From an uncultured Flavobacteriales bacterium (lineage in GTDB: Bacteria > Bacteroidota > Bacteroidia > Flavobacteriales > CAJXXR01), in contig CAJXXR010000002.1 of the NCBI GenBank assembly GCA_913063375.1, positions 62,001 through 126,000 on the forward strand: a stretch of DNA of 64,000 nt, in the 5' to 3' direction. This document shows positions 17,970 through 26,621 of this stretch, one piece after another (within the stretch, counting starts at the first letter, position 1; every line of letters begins with the position of its first letter). The translations under genes were made by a program, and so were the position numbers. The notes under the pieces were generated by a model, which ran no database searches, was not told the DNA's origin, and was given only the letters and a program-made list of their open reading frames with translations.

Positions 17970-18649
17970 TTATTTAGTTTTGTTAATTCTTCTACAGCCA
18001 TTTTGATATTTTCATGAAGCTCTACTATAGAAGCATCCATCATATAACAAGGTGCAGAAACTATTTTTAGTTCGACGTCAATAGCCACCTCTTGTATGGT
18101 CTTTTCAAGATGTACGGCTCCAATTTGTTCCATTCCTGCAGCTATCCCTTGAATATCATAGGGGGAGCTTGCTTTACTTGATCCAACAGTTAAGTTGGCG
18201 GAATAAGGACTCCCTTCAAGTGCTTTAGCAATGACGGTAGGTCCCATACAAAGTGCTGCAATCGGTTTTTTTTCGGCTATAAATTGTAAGATAGTATTCT
18301 TTACAGCAGTATCAATAGTGCAATCAGGACCATTCACGGCCCACTGATTCAGGTTTTTTGCAGCGCCAAATCCACCAGGAATTAGTAGTGCATCAAAATT
18401 AGAGCTGTCCAAATCTTTAAGATCTGAGATGTCTCCTCTAGCAATTCTTGCAGATTCAATCAGTACATTTCTATTTTCGTCCATTACAGAGCCATCTAAA
18501 TGATTGATAACATGTAGCTGGTTCTTGTTTGGAGCAAAGCAATTAGCTTCATGGCCTAATTCGGCTATGGCTAAAAGACTCAATACGGACTCATGAATTT
18601 CTGATCCATCGTAGACTCCCGATCCTGCTAAGATTACTGCTATCTTCAT
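17966..18649 (-). CDS. elbB: ElbB-like glyoxalase/DJ-1-superfamily protein
   Basis: A 227-residue member of the class I glutamine-amidotransferase-like (DJ-1/PfpI) superfamily. It matches ElbB (isoprenoid biosynthesis glyoxalase) by its start MKIAVILAGSGVYDGSEIHE, the LLIPGGFGAAKNL segment and the nucleophile C134 in ALCMGP. E. coli ElbB has weak glyoxalase III activity; its biological role is unsettled. It is the first gene of a coupled set with the deaminase and S41 protease, preceded by a long palindrome and a candidate promoter in a 170-base gap. Confidence 0.9.
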   Translation of the reverse strand: MKIAVILAGSGVYDGSEIHESVLSLLAIAELGHEANCFAPNKNQLHVINHLDGSVMDENRNVLIESARIARGDISDLKDLDSSNFDALLIPGGFGAAKNLNQWAVNGPDCTIDTAVKNTILQFIAEKKPIAALCMGPTVIAKALEGSPYSANLTVGSSKASSPYDIQGIAAGMEQIGAVHLEKTIQEVAIDVELKIVSAPCYMMDASIVELHENIKMAVEELTKLNK

Positions 18650-18686
18650 GTAGGTATTGTTAATTGAAAAATTAAGTTGATTGAGG

Positions 18687-18716
18687 CAATCATAGAATTG
18701 CTAAATGCCTTTCAAA
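18687..18716 (-). promoter_or_regulatory. Candidate promoter for the elbB operon
   Basis: On the minus strand TTTG (18716-18713) and TATGATTG (18694-18687) are 18 bases apart. The -7 differs from TAnnTTTG at one base. It lies about 38 bases before the elbB ATG. Confidence 0.35.
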
Positions 18717-18750
18717 AATAAGCTTTTTCTTTGGGCATCGTATAGGCTTA

Positions 18751-18778
18751 TTAAAGTTCTTTAGTTAAAGAACTTTAA
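18751..18778. repeat. Near-perfect 28-base palindrome upstream of elbB
   Basis: TTAAAGTTCTTTA (18751-18763) is the exact reverse complement of TAAAGAACTTTAA (18766-18778), with a two-base GT centre. It lies between the trpS terminator and the elbB promoter candidate. With so small a centre it looks more like a dimeric-protein operator than a terminator, and no T run follows on either side. Confidence 0.6.
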
Positions 18779-18785
18779 GGATAAA

Positions 18786-18819
18786 AAAAATAGGGCTACG
18801 ATAACGTAACCCTATTTTA
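18786..18819 (-). terminator. Hairpin terminator of trpS
   Basis: On the minus strand AATAGGG and CGTA-flanked arms pair (AATAGGG-C-TACG with CGTA-A-CCCTATT, one internal mismatch, ATAA loop). An A run on the plus strand (18783-18790) supplies the U tract for minus-strand transcription, just after the trpS stop. Confidence 0.75.
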
Positions 18820-19794
18820 TTATTTTCCAAACCCAACTTTTTGTCGAACCCTATTAAGGACTTCCAGCCCTATTATTTTTGCTTTTTCTGCTCCTTTACT
18901 GAGTTCTGCATCAATCTTATCATGATCTTCTATCAATTCCCAGTAGCGGTTTCTTTCTGTTTCGAATTTGGTGATGATCAATTCAAATAAAGCTTGTTTA
19001 GCATGACCGTATCCGTAATTTCCTCCTGTATAATTTCCTCTCATTGTTGCAATTTCTTCAGGACTAGCCATAAGTTCATATAGCTTGAATACATTACAGG
19101 TATCAGGATCTTTTGGTTCTTCAAGTCCTTTTGTATCTGTAACGATTTTCATCAATACCTTTCTAAGCTTTTTATCGGGAAGGAATATATTGATGAAATT
19201 CCCATAGGACTTACTCATCTTTCTACCATCTATTCCAGGAACAGTCATCACCTGTTCATCTATTTTAGATTCAGGTAACACGAAAGTCTCCCCATAGATT
19301 CTATTGAAAGCACCGGCCATATCTCTGGCCATTTCTAAATGTTGCTTTTGATCTTTTCCAACAGGTACAATGTTCACATCATACATAAGAATGTCTGCCG
19401 CCATTAGTACTGGATAATCAAAAAGTCCGGCATTTACATCCGATAGGTTGCTGGCTTTATCTTTAAAAGAATGTGCATTGGCCAGCATAGGATAAGGAGT
19501 AACACAGTTTAAATACCAAGTTAGCTCTGTTACCTGTGGAATATCAGACTGTCTGAATAAGGTATTTTTATCCGTATCAAATCCGAAGGCAAGCCAGGCA
19601 GCTGCAGTAGCGTAAGTGTTTTCAATTATTTTCCCCGCATCTTTTGTAGTCGTTATAGCATGCATGTTTGCTATAAAAAACAAACTTTCATTTTTTGGAT
19701 CGTTTGAAAGTCCTATTGCTGGAACAATTGCGCCTAGTATATTTCCTAGATGAGGAATCCCACTACTTTGTACACCTGTTAATACTCTTGCCAT
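18820..19794 (-). CDS. trpS: Tryptophanyl-tRNA synthetase
   Basis: A class I aminoacyl-tRNA synthetase charging tRNA-Trp. The 324-residue length fits bacterial TrpRS. The HIGH-equivalent is PHLGN (14-18) within LTGVQSSGIPHLGN, and the KMSKS loop is RKMSKSYGN (191-199). VTPYPMLANAHSFKDK and GKDQKQHLEMARD are conserved substrate-binding and interface segments. It is transcribed away from the tetR/efflux operon, with a -7-like element 25 bases before its ATG and a hairpin terminator right after its stop. Confidence 0.97.
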   Translation of the reverse strand: MARVLTGVQSSGIPHLGNILGAIVPAIGLSNDPKNESLFFIANMHAITTTKDAGKIIENTYATAAAWLAFGFDTDKNTLFRQSDIPQVTELTWYLNCVTPYPMLANAHSFKDKASNLSDVNAGLFDYPVLMAADILMYDVNIVPVGKDQKQHLEMARDMAGAFNRIYGETFVLPESKIDEQVMTVPGIDGRKMSKSYGNFINIFLPDKKLRKVLMKIVTDTKGLEEPKDPDTCNVFKLYELMASPEEIATMRGNYTGGNYGYGHAKQALFELIITKFETERNRYWELIEDHDKIDAELSKGAEKAKIIGLEVLNRVRQKVGFGK

Positions 19795-19818
19795 TTTGTA
19801 TTTTCTTATTAATAGTCA

Positions 19819-19826
19819 CAAAAATA
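19819..19826 (-). promoter_or_regulatory. Candidate -7 element (TATTTTTG) for trpS
   Basis: A perfect TAnnTTTG on the minus strand, about 25 bases before the trpS ATG. No clear -33 TTG is seen at the usual distance. Confidence 0.4.
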
Positions 19827-19911
19827 CATTTTCATTTTTTAAAATTTCCGATTAGTAGCCAGCTTTTTTTTAACAATAATGCAAGGTTCGTGTTAAATTT
19901 TGGTTAACAAA

Positions 19912-19940
19912 GGAAACGAAAAGTAATAAAAAACGTTTCC
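19912..19940. promoter_or_regulatory. Inverted repeat, candidate TetR operator
   Basis: GGAAACG (19912-19918) and CGTTTCC (19934-19940) form a 7-base inverted repeat with a 15-base spacer. It overlaps the expected -33 region of the tetR promoter and lies in the divergent trpS/tetR gap, the normal place for an autoregulatory TetR operator. Binding is inferred. Confidence 0.4.
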
Positions 19941-19956
19941 GTTGTGAGAATTGTTA

Positions 19957-19964
19957 TATATTTG
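19957..19964 (+). promoter_or_regulatory. -7 element (TATATTTG) for tetR, implying a leaderless start
   Basis: A perfect TAnnTTTG ends only four bases before the tetR ATG (19969). With initiation about seven bases after this element, the transcript would begin at or within the start codon. Confidence 0.5.
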
Positions 19965-19968
19965 CGCC

Positions 19969-20583
19969 ATGGATGAGAAAGAGAAACAAATATTAACAAT
20001 TGCTTGGGGACTTTTTAAGAAGTTCGGAATTCGCAATCTAAATATGGATGAGATAGCGAGGCAGTTAGGTATTTCAAAGAAGACCTTGTATCGGTATGTG
20101 AAGAACAAGGAGGATTTATTGAAGAAATCGTTTTTCCATCATTTCGAAAACGAAAAGGAAGGTCAATGTCACATTTTTGATGAATGTGATAACCCTATAG
20201 ATGAAATGTTAGCTGTAAATGAAAGCATTTGCAAAGAAAATAAGGATTTAAACCCAGTAGCAGTATTTGAATTAAAGAGATATTATCCAGCATTATATGA
20301 TCAAATATTCTCTTCGAAAATTGAATTTGTAAAATCCTGTATTTTGGTAAACCTTAAAAATGGGGTTGACGAAGGTTGGTATCGAAATAATTTTGATATA
20401 GAGATCATCGCTCGTTTGTATGTAGGGAGAATGCAAACTATTGTAAATGAAGAGATATTCCCTGGAAACGATTATTCATTCAACGAGTTGGTACAAGAAA
20501 GTATCCAATTTCATTTATATGGAATCGTTTCTAAAAAAGGAAGAGAGTACCTAGAACAGAAACTAAACATCAGCTCAAAATAA
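19969..20583 (+). CDS. TetR-family regulator of the adjacent efflux operon
   Basis: A 204-residue regulator. The N-terminal helix-turn-helix is clear (about 4-50: FKKFGIRNLNMDEIARQLGIS followed by KKTLYRYVKNKEDLL); the C-terminal ligand domain ends near residue 200. The ATG at 19969 is chosen because the HTH begins directly after it; an upstream in-frame TTG would add six residues overlapping the -7 element. It is 10 bases upstream of a TolC/adaptor/RND operon, the standard arrangement for a repressor that is released when the pump substrate binds. An inverted repeat upstream is a candidate operator. The ligand is unknown. Confidence 0.92.
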   Translation: MDEKEKQILTIAWGLFKKFGIRNLNMDEIARQLGISKKTLYRYVKNKEDLLKKSFFHHFENEKEGQCHIFDECDNPIDEMLAVNESICKENKDLNPVAVFELKRYYPALYDQIFSSKIEFVKSCILVNLKNGVDEGWYRNNFDIEIIARLYVGRMQTIVNEEIFPGNDYSFNELVQESIQFHLYGIVSKKGREYLEQKLNISSK

Positions 20584-20593
20584 CCATCACACT

Positions 20594-21946
20594 ATGAAAG
20601 GAATCTATCGCTTGATTTTTGTGTTTGTATTGCCATTGAACATGGCATTCGCACAGCAAGCATTTAGCCTCAAGGAGGCTCAGGCATATGCAAAATTGCA
20701 TAGTTACCTGATTCAAGATGCCAATTTGGACATTGAAAAGGCGAAAAGAAAAATTCAGGAAACTATTGCCATCGGTTTGCCACAGATTAGTGGTTCTCTA
20801 GATTATCAGCATTTCCCTGAATTGCCTAAGAGTATTATTGACCCTTCCGCTTTTGGATCGGACCCTGATTCAAATTCAGAGGATGAAGGCCCAATCAAGG
20901 TGGCGTTTGGTCAGCAATATACGGCTACCGCTGCAATGAGAGTGAATCAGTTGATCTTTGATGGATCTTATATTGTTGGATTGCAAGCTACAAAAGTGTT
21001 CTTGCAATTGTCAGAAGATCAGAAGTTGAAGAAAGAAATAGATGTTGCAGCCACTATTTATCAGTCTTATTCTGGTGTATTGATTGCAGGTAGGAACAAA
21101 GAAATTCTACAAGAATCTATCTTAGAATTACAAAAGACATTGAAGGATACAAAAGCCTTGTATAAGGAAGGATTTGTTGAAGAATCGGATGTCGATCAAA
21201 TTGAGCTATTGCTTTTGAATAATATCAATTCATTTGAACAAGCGAAGCGTCAGGAGGAATTGAGTATAGATATGTTGAAATTCAATATGGGTATATCTAT
21301 CGAGGAAAGCTTGGAGCTTACAGAAAGTCTAGATGATTTTATGAACAGTGTCAATGGTCATGTGAAATTGGATAATCCATTCGACTTGACTTTGCATATT
21401 GATTATAAAATGATAGAAACACAGGAGAGTGCTTCTATGCTAACCTTAAAAAATGCCAAGGCAAAATTCCTGCCAACAATAAGTGCGTTTTACACACTTC
21501 AGAAGGTGTATTCATCAGATGAAAATGTTATAAGTTTAAGTAACAGTTTTGATTGGACACGTTCTCAAATCTTAGGTTTGTCTTTGAATATTCCAATATT
21601 CAATAGTTTCAAAAAGGTTCGTGTAGTTCAACAAGCTCAGTTAGATTTTGATAAAATGCAGGTTGCTAAAGACCAAATTTCTGAAAGTTTAAAATTGAAT
21701 GCTAAGTCGGCAAAATCAGATTTCGCTTTTTATCAAACTAAACTTAAGAATGATAAGAAAAATCTAGAAATCGCTAAGCGAATTAGAAATAAAACGCAGG
21801 TGAAATTTAACGAAGGGATCTCTACCAGTTTGGAACTTTCTCAAGTTGAAAACCAATACCTACAGACACAGGGGCAATATATCCAGAGTCTCTTTCAATT
21901 ATTCGATGCCAAATCGAAATTAGATCAAGCATTAAACAACTACTAA
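20594..21946 (+). CDS. TolC-family outer-membrane efflux protein
   Basis: A 450-residue outer-membrane factor forming the trimeric exit duct of a tripartite pump. A signal peptide (about 1-21, ending FAQQ) is followed by FSLKEAQAYAKLHS and two internally similar coiled-coil halves; the second half has the typical VKFNEGISTSLELSQVENQYLQ segment that marks the end of the TolC repeat. It lies between the TetR gene and the adaptor gene (12-base gap), so it is co-expressed with the pump. Start choice follows the signal peptide. Confidence 0.92.
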   Translation: MKGIYRLIFVFVLPLNMAFAQQAFSLKEAQAYAKLHSYLIQDANLDIEKAKRKIQETIAIGLPQISGSLDYQHFPELPKSIIDPSAFGSDPDSNSEDEGPIKVAFGQQYTATAAMRVNQLIFDGSYIVGLQATKVFLQLSEDQKLKKEIDVAATIYQSYSGVLIAGRNKEILQESILELQKTLKDTKALYKEGFVEESDVDQIELLLLNNINSFEQAKRQEELSIDMLKFNMGISIEESLELTESLDDFMNSVNGHVKLDNPFDLTLHIDYKMIETQESASMLTLKNAKAKFLPTISAFYTLQKVYSSDENVISLSNSFDWTRSQILGLSLNIPIFNSFKKVRVVQQAQLDFDKMQVAKDQISESLKLNAKSAKSDFAFYQTKLKNDKKNLEIAKRIRNKTQVKFNEGISTSLELSQVENQYLQTQGQYIQSLFQLFDAKSKLDQALNNY

Positions 21947-21958
21947 ATCGTTAGAACG

Positions 21959-23089
21959 ATGAAAAAATATATCAGTTTATTCGCCATAGCTCTTTTATTC
22001 TCTTGTTCAGAGGATGATTTAGCAATTTTGAAAACAGAAAGAAATGACTTGAAAGAAGCTATTTCTCTTCATAAAGCTTCCTTGTTGGAGGTTGAAGGGA
22101 AGATTAAGGCTATTGAAGGAGAGGAGAAAAAGGTTTATGAGGTTACTACACTTTCATTAGCTAGTTCAACTTTCCAACATTTCTTTGAAGTACAAGGTTC
22201 TGTTGAAGCAGATAAAGTAATAAATGTAAACCCAGAAGCTACTGGAAGTATCCGCACCATTCAGGTAGAAGAAGGACAACGTGTTCAAACAGGACAGGTT
22301 TTAGCAACGTTGGATTCTGAGATTCTTACAAATGGAATCAAGGAGCTGGAAGTGTCGCTTAAATTAGCTAAAATACTGTTTGAAAAACAAGATCGTTTGT
22401 ACAAACAAAATATTGGTTCAGAGATTCAATATTTACAAGCAAAATCTAACTATGAAGGATTGCTTTCTAAGCTGGAGACCATGAAATCTCAGGAGGATCT
22501 TTATATAGTGAAAGCTCCCTTTTCAGGAATTGTAGATGAAATTTTCCCTAAGGTTGGTGAATTGGCAATGCCTCAAGGAACTATTTTAAGATTGGTGAAC
22601 TTGGATAAAGTAAAAGTAGAGTCTGAGATCTCTGAAAAATACATTCCTATTATAAAGAAAGGAACAGTGGTAGCATTGAATTTTTCTTCGCTAGATAAGC
22701 AAATGGAGAGTGAAATTAGCCGTACTGGAGAATTTATCAACCCTGCAAATAGATCTTATAAGATTCAAATTGCTATGGAAAATGCTGACCATGATTTGAA
22801 ACCTAATATGATTGCAACCTTGCAAATTAAAGATTTCGAACAAGAAAATGCAATTTCGATTCCGGCAAATAGTATTCAGCAAGATCACAATGGTAATGAA
22901 TATGTTTTTATAGCTGTAAAGAAAGGAGCTATGCTATTTGCAGAAAAACGTACTATCGAGACAGGATTGAGTTATAATAATTCCATTTATGTGAAGTCTG
23001 GATTGAAAACTGGTGATCGATTGATTATGAAAGGTGCTAGAAATATCAAGGATGGACAGGAAATTTCAGTGAGATCTAAAAAAGCTTAA
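21959..23089 (+). CDS. RND efflux periplasmic adaptor lipoprotein
   Basis: A 376-residue membrane-fusion protein linking the inner-membrane pump to TolC. The signal sequence ends in a lipobox (LLFSC at about 12-16), so it should be lipid-anchored. A short coiled coil (about 22-50) is followed by a biotinyl-lipoyl half (INVNPEATGSIRTIQVEEGQ), an alpha-helical hairpin (about 118-175), the second lipoyl half (YIVKAPFSGIVDEIFPKVGE) and beta-barrel and membrane-proximal domains. It is followed three bases later by the pump gene. Confidence 0.93.
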   Translation: MKKYISLFAIALLFSCSEDDLAILKTERNDLKEAISLHKASLLEVEGKIKAIEGEEKKVYEVTTLSLASSTFQHFFEVQGSVEADKVINVNPEATGSIRTIQVEEGQRVQTGQVLATLDSEILTNGIKELEVSLKLAKILFEKQDRLYKQNIGSEIQYLQAKSNYEGLLSKLETMKSQEDLYIVKAPFSGIVDEIFPKVGELAMPQGTILRLVNLDKVKVESEISEKYIPIIKKGTVVALNFSSLDKQMESEISRTGEFINPANRSYKIQIAMENADHDLKPNMIATLQIKDFEQENAISIPANSIQQDHNGNEYVFIAVKKGAMLFAEKRTIETGLSYNNSIYVKSGLKTGDRLIMKGARNIKDGQEISVRSKKA

Positions 23090-23092
23090 GCG

Positions 23093-26000
23093 ATGAGCGT
23101 AAATAAGAAAGAAAAACACAAAGAGTTTGGTTTATCGACGTTGTCGATAAACAATAAGGTCTCGGTTTATGTACTTACGGTAATTATATTATTGATGGGG
23201 TATACGGCATTTAATACAATGCCGAAGGAAAATTTCCCAGAAGTTGTCATGCCGGAAATATACATAGGGACTCCATATCCAGGAAATTCTCCATTGGATA
23301 TTGAAAAACTGATTACTCGACCTTTAGAGAAAGAGATAAATTCCATTACAGGGATTGATGAAATAACTTCTACATCAGTACAGGGTTATTCAACAATCAA
23401 GGTGGCTTTTGATTTTGGAATAGAGCCTTCTGAGGCACTACAAAAGGTAAAAGATAAGATTGATATTGCTATGTCGGATGCAGATTTCCCTAAGGATCTT
23501 CCTGCAGACCCGAATGCTTTTGAGATGAATTTCTCGGAGTTAATTCCTATTATGAACATCAATCTTTCAGGGAATTTTTCATTGGCTCAATTAAAAGAGT
23601 ATGGAGAGGTTTTGGAGGATAAGATTGAAGACATTCAGGAAATCTCAAAAGTAGATGTCCGTGGGGTAATGGATAAAGAGGTGAAGATCGAATTGGATCT
23701 TCATAAATTGGAATCCATGGAGTTGAACTTCGATGATATAGCGCAAGCTATTCAAATGGAGAATGTATCCATCTCAGGGGGTGATTTATTGTTGGATGAC
23801 TATAGAAGAAATGTTCGAATAGTTGGAGAATTCAGTTCAATAGATGAAATAGGTGACATCATTGTTAAACGTGAAAAACAGAATATTGTTTATCTACGTG
23901 ATATTGCAGATGTCAAATTTGAAGAAGAAGAGAAGGAATCCTATGCTAGGGAATTCAGTGCTCCAGTTGTTTCTTTGGATATTATCAAACGTGCAGGTGA
24001 AAACTTACTTTCAGCTTCTGATGAAATTAATAAGATATTAGAAGAATCTAGAGGGGTAGATTTTCCAGATAATTTAAGTGTTACTATTACAAGTGATCAG
24101 TCTGATATGACCCGAAACCAGGTTGATGAGCTTTTGAATAGTATCATCTTTGGGGTTATTCTAGTAGTCTTTGTATTGCTATTCTTTTTAGGATTAAGAA
24201 ATGCCTTATTTGTTGGTATTGCGATTCCACTTTCGATGCTGTTGTCATTTGCCATATTGTCTGCCATGGGTGTGACGATGAATGTAATGGTTTTATTCTC
24301 TCTTGTATTAGCGCTGGGGATGTTGGTTGATAATGGGATTGTTGTTGTTGAGAATGTCTACCGTTTGATGCAGGAAGGTTATGGGCCGATTAAAGCTGCG
24401 AAGTATGGAGTAGGAGAGGTTGCGCTTCCTATTATTGCATCTACAGCTACTACTTTAGCGGTATTCCTTCCGTTGGCTATGTGGCCAGGGCAGATGGGTG
24501 AATTTATGAAGTATTTGCCTATTACCTTAATGATTGTATTGAGTTCATCCCTTTTTGTTGCACTGGTAATAAATCCTGTACTTACTTCAGTATTGATGAA
24601 GGTGGAGGCTAATAAATCCCATAAAAAGAGAGCTCTGAAAGGTTCATTGATACTAATTGCCCTTTCTGTACTATTTATGGTGCTTTCAGGAATTGGATGG
24701 TTTACTAGTTTATTATTGTTCTCAGGTATTATTTGGTTGGTCAATACTTTTGCTTTGGAGCCCGCATCTTTTTGGTTCCAAGAGCAGTTCTTGCCAAAAC
24801 TTGAAAATGCCTATGAGTCCTTTTTAAGTTATTGGCTAAAAGGATGGCGTCCAGTATTTTTATTCTTTGGGATGTTTGCCATGTTGATTGGTTCGATCAT
24901 GATATTTATGATGAATTCGCCAAAGATTTTATTCTTCCCAGACAATGAGCCACGCTATGTGAATGTTTTCTTAGAGCTCCCTGTTGGAAGTGATATTGAG
25001 GCTTCAAATTCACTTGCAAAAGAGGTGGAAGGGAAAGTAGCCAAGGCAATGGCTGTCTATGAAGAAGATGTAAATGGTGAAAATGTAAACTATTTAGTTA
25101 CTTCAATCTTAGGGCAGGTTGGGAATGGTACTTCAGATCCTAATGAAGGTCCTTCAATGAGTACCACGCCAAATAAAGCGCGTATTTCAGTTTCCTTTAT
25201 AGAATCGAAATTACGTCGCGGGAAGAGTACTATGGAAGTAATGGAGGAAATCCGTGAGGCTGTAGGTTCTTACCCTGGTGTTCAAGTTACGGTATCCAAA
25301 GATCCAGCAGGGCCACCACAAGGAGCGCCTATTAGCATTGAGATAGCAGGTGATGATTATGAAGAATTGATCATTGAAGCAGATAATGTGCGAAATTATT
25401 TAGATAATTTCAATCTTGCTGGAATTGAACAATTGAAGTTGGATGTTAAACGTGGAAAACCAGAGCTTCCGATAATAATTGATAGAGATAAAGCAAGAAG
25501 ATTTGATCTTTCGACAGCTCAAATTGGGGATGTATTAAGAACATCCTTATTTGGAAAGGAAGTTTCTACGTATAAAGAAGGAGAGGATGATTATCCAATT
25601 ATGGTTCGTTTAAAGGATCAGTACCGTTATAATGTGGATAATTTGATGAATCAGAAAATTACCTTCAGAAATAATATGACAGGTAATATCCATCAAGTTC
25701 CTATTTCTGCTGTGGCAACTGCTAAGCGTACTTCAACTTTCTCTGCTGTTAAACGTAAAGATTTAACAAGAGTAATTACCATTACCTCAAATGTATTGGA
25801 AGGATTCAATGCTACTGAAATAAATGATGAACTAAAAGAGATTTTGCTTGATTATGAAATGCCTGATAATGTTTCATATTCATTCTCAGGACAGCAAGAG
25901 AAGCAAGCGGAGGAAATGTCCTTTTTGACTGGTGCATTGATGATAGCAGTTTTCTTGATTTTCTTAATTATGGTAACGCAGTTTAATTCGGTTATTTCTC

Positions 26001-26536
26001 CATTTATCATTATGTTCTCTGTAATCTTTAGTTTAATTGGGGTTCTAATGGGCTTGGTTATCTTCGAAATGGATTTCGTAGTTATCATGCACATGATTGG
26101 TATTATCTCACTGGCAGGTATTGTAGTAAATAATGCCATTGTATTGATGGATTATACAGATCTGGTACGTGAAAGAAAGAAGGAAGAACTGGGAATAAAG
26201 GAAAATAAACGTTTACCATTGAATGAATTGATGGATAGTATTGTTCATGCTGGGAAAACACGTCTTCGTCCAGTATTACTAACAGCTATTACAACAGTCT
26301 TAGGATTGTTGCCATTGGCTTTAGGGATCAATATTGATTTCTTTACTTTGATGACAGATATGGATCCAAATATCTTTATCGGTGGAGATAACGTAATATT
26401 CTGGGGGCCTATGTCATGGGCGATTATATTCGGTTTGACATTTGCAACCTTCTTAACCTTGGTTGTAGTACCTGTTATGTATTACCTTTCTGATAAGGTT
26501 ACGTATAAAATTTTAAAGATGTTTAAAAAGCTCTAA
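23093..26536 (+). CDS. RND-family efflux pump (HAE1/AcrB type)
   Basis: An 1147-residue proton-driven inner-membrane exporter, normal in size. Two homologous halves are seen, each with large periplasmic loops; the porter motif GTPYPGNSPLDIEKLITRPLE stands after TM1. In TM4 the proton-relay position reads LVDNGIVVVENV, so D413 is followed by N414 instead of the AcrB Asp pair, as in single-Asp relatives such as CusA. The second half carries VVNNAIVLMDY and LRPVLLTAITTVLGLLPLA. Three insertions of hydrophobic sequence (for example 490-540) are common in Bacteroidota homologues. It ends the operon; a strong terminator follows. Substrate cannot be told: hydrophobic drugs, bile-like compounds or endogenous metabolites are all possible. 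Confidence 0.95.
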   Translation: MSVNKKEKHKEFGLSTLSINNKVSVYVLTVIILLMGYTAFNTMPKENFPEVVMPEIYIGTPYPGNSPLDIEKLITRPLEKEINSITGIDEITSTSVQGYSTIKVAFDFGIEPSEALQKVKDKIDIAMSDADFPKDLPADPNAFEMNFSELIPIMNINLSGNFSLAQLKEYGEVLEDKIEDIQEISKVDVRGVMDKEVKIELDLHKLESMELNFDDIAQAIQMENVSISGGDLLLDDYRRNVRIVGEFSSIDEIGDIIVKREKQNIVYLRDIADVKFEEEEKESYAREFSAPVVSLDIIKRAGENLLSASDEINKILEESRGVDFPDNLSVTITSDQSDMTRNQVDELLNSIIFGVILVVFVLLFFLGLRNALFVGIAIPLSMLLSFAILSAMGVTMNVMVLFSLVLALGMLVDNGIVVVENVYRLMQEGYGPIKAAKYGVGEVALPIIASTATTLAVFLPLAMWPGQMGEFMKYLPITLMIVLSSSLFVALVINPVLTSVLMKVEANKSHKKRALKGSLILIALSVLFMVLSGIGWFTSLLLFSGIIWLVNTFALEPASFWFQEQFLPKLENAYESFLSYWLKGWRPVFLFFGMFAMLIGSIMIFMMNSPKILFFPDNEPRYVNVFLELPVGSDIEASNSLAKEVEGKVAKAMAVYEEDVNGENVNYLVTSILGQVGNGTSDPNEGPSMSTTPNKARISVSFIESKLRRGKSTMEVMEEIREAVGSYPGVQVTVSKDPAGPPQGAPISIEIAGDDYEELIIEADNVRNYLDNFNLAGIEQLKLDVKRGKPELPIIIDRDKARRFDLSTAQIGDVLRTSLFGKEVSTYKEGEDDYPIMVRLKDQYRYNVDNLMNQKITFRNNMTGNIHQVPISAVATAKRTSTFSAVKRKDLTRVITITSNVLEGFNATEINDELKEILLDYEMPDNVSYSFSGQQEKQAEEMSFLTGALMIAVFLIFLIMVTQFNSVISPFIIMFSVIFSLIGVLMGLVIFEMDFVVIMHMIGIISLAGIVVNNAIVLMDYTDLVRERKKEELGIKENKRLPLNELMDSIVHAGKTRLRPVLLTAITTVLGLLPLALGINIDFFTLMTDMDPNIFIGGDNVIFWGPMSWAIIFGLTFATFLTLVVVPVMYYLSDKVTYKILKMFKKL

Positions 26537-26553
26537 GCTAATTGAAACTATTC

Positions 26554-26591
26554 AAAGCCCCTTTGTCAACTGATAAAGGGGCTTTTTTTTT
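26554..26591 (+). terminator. Intrinsic terminator of the efflux operon
   Basis: Perfect 11-base arms AAAGCCCCTTT (26554-26564) and AAAGGGGCTTT (26575-26585) with a ten-base loop, then a run of nine T. Confidence 0.93.
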
Positions 26592-26621
26592 GTATATTTA
26601 TCGACTCATTATTCCCCAACT

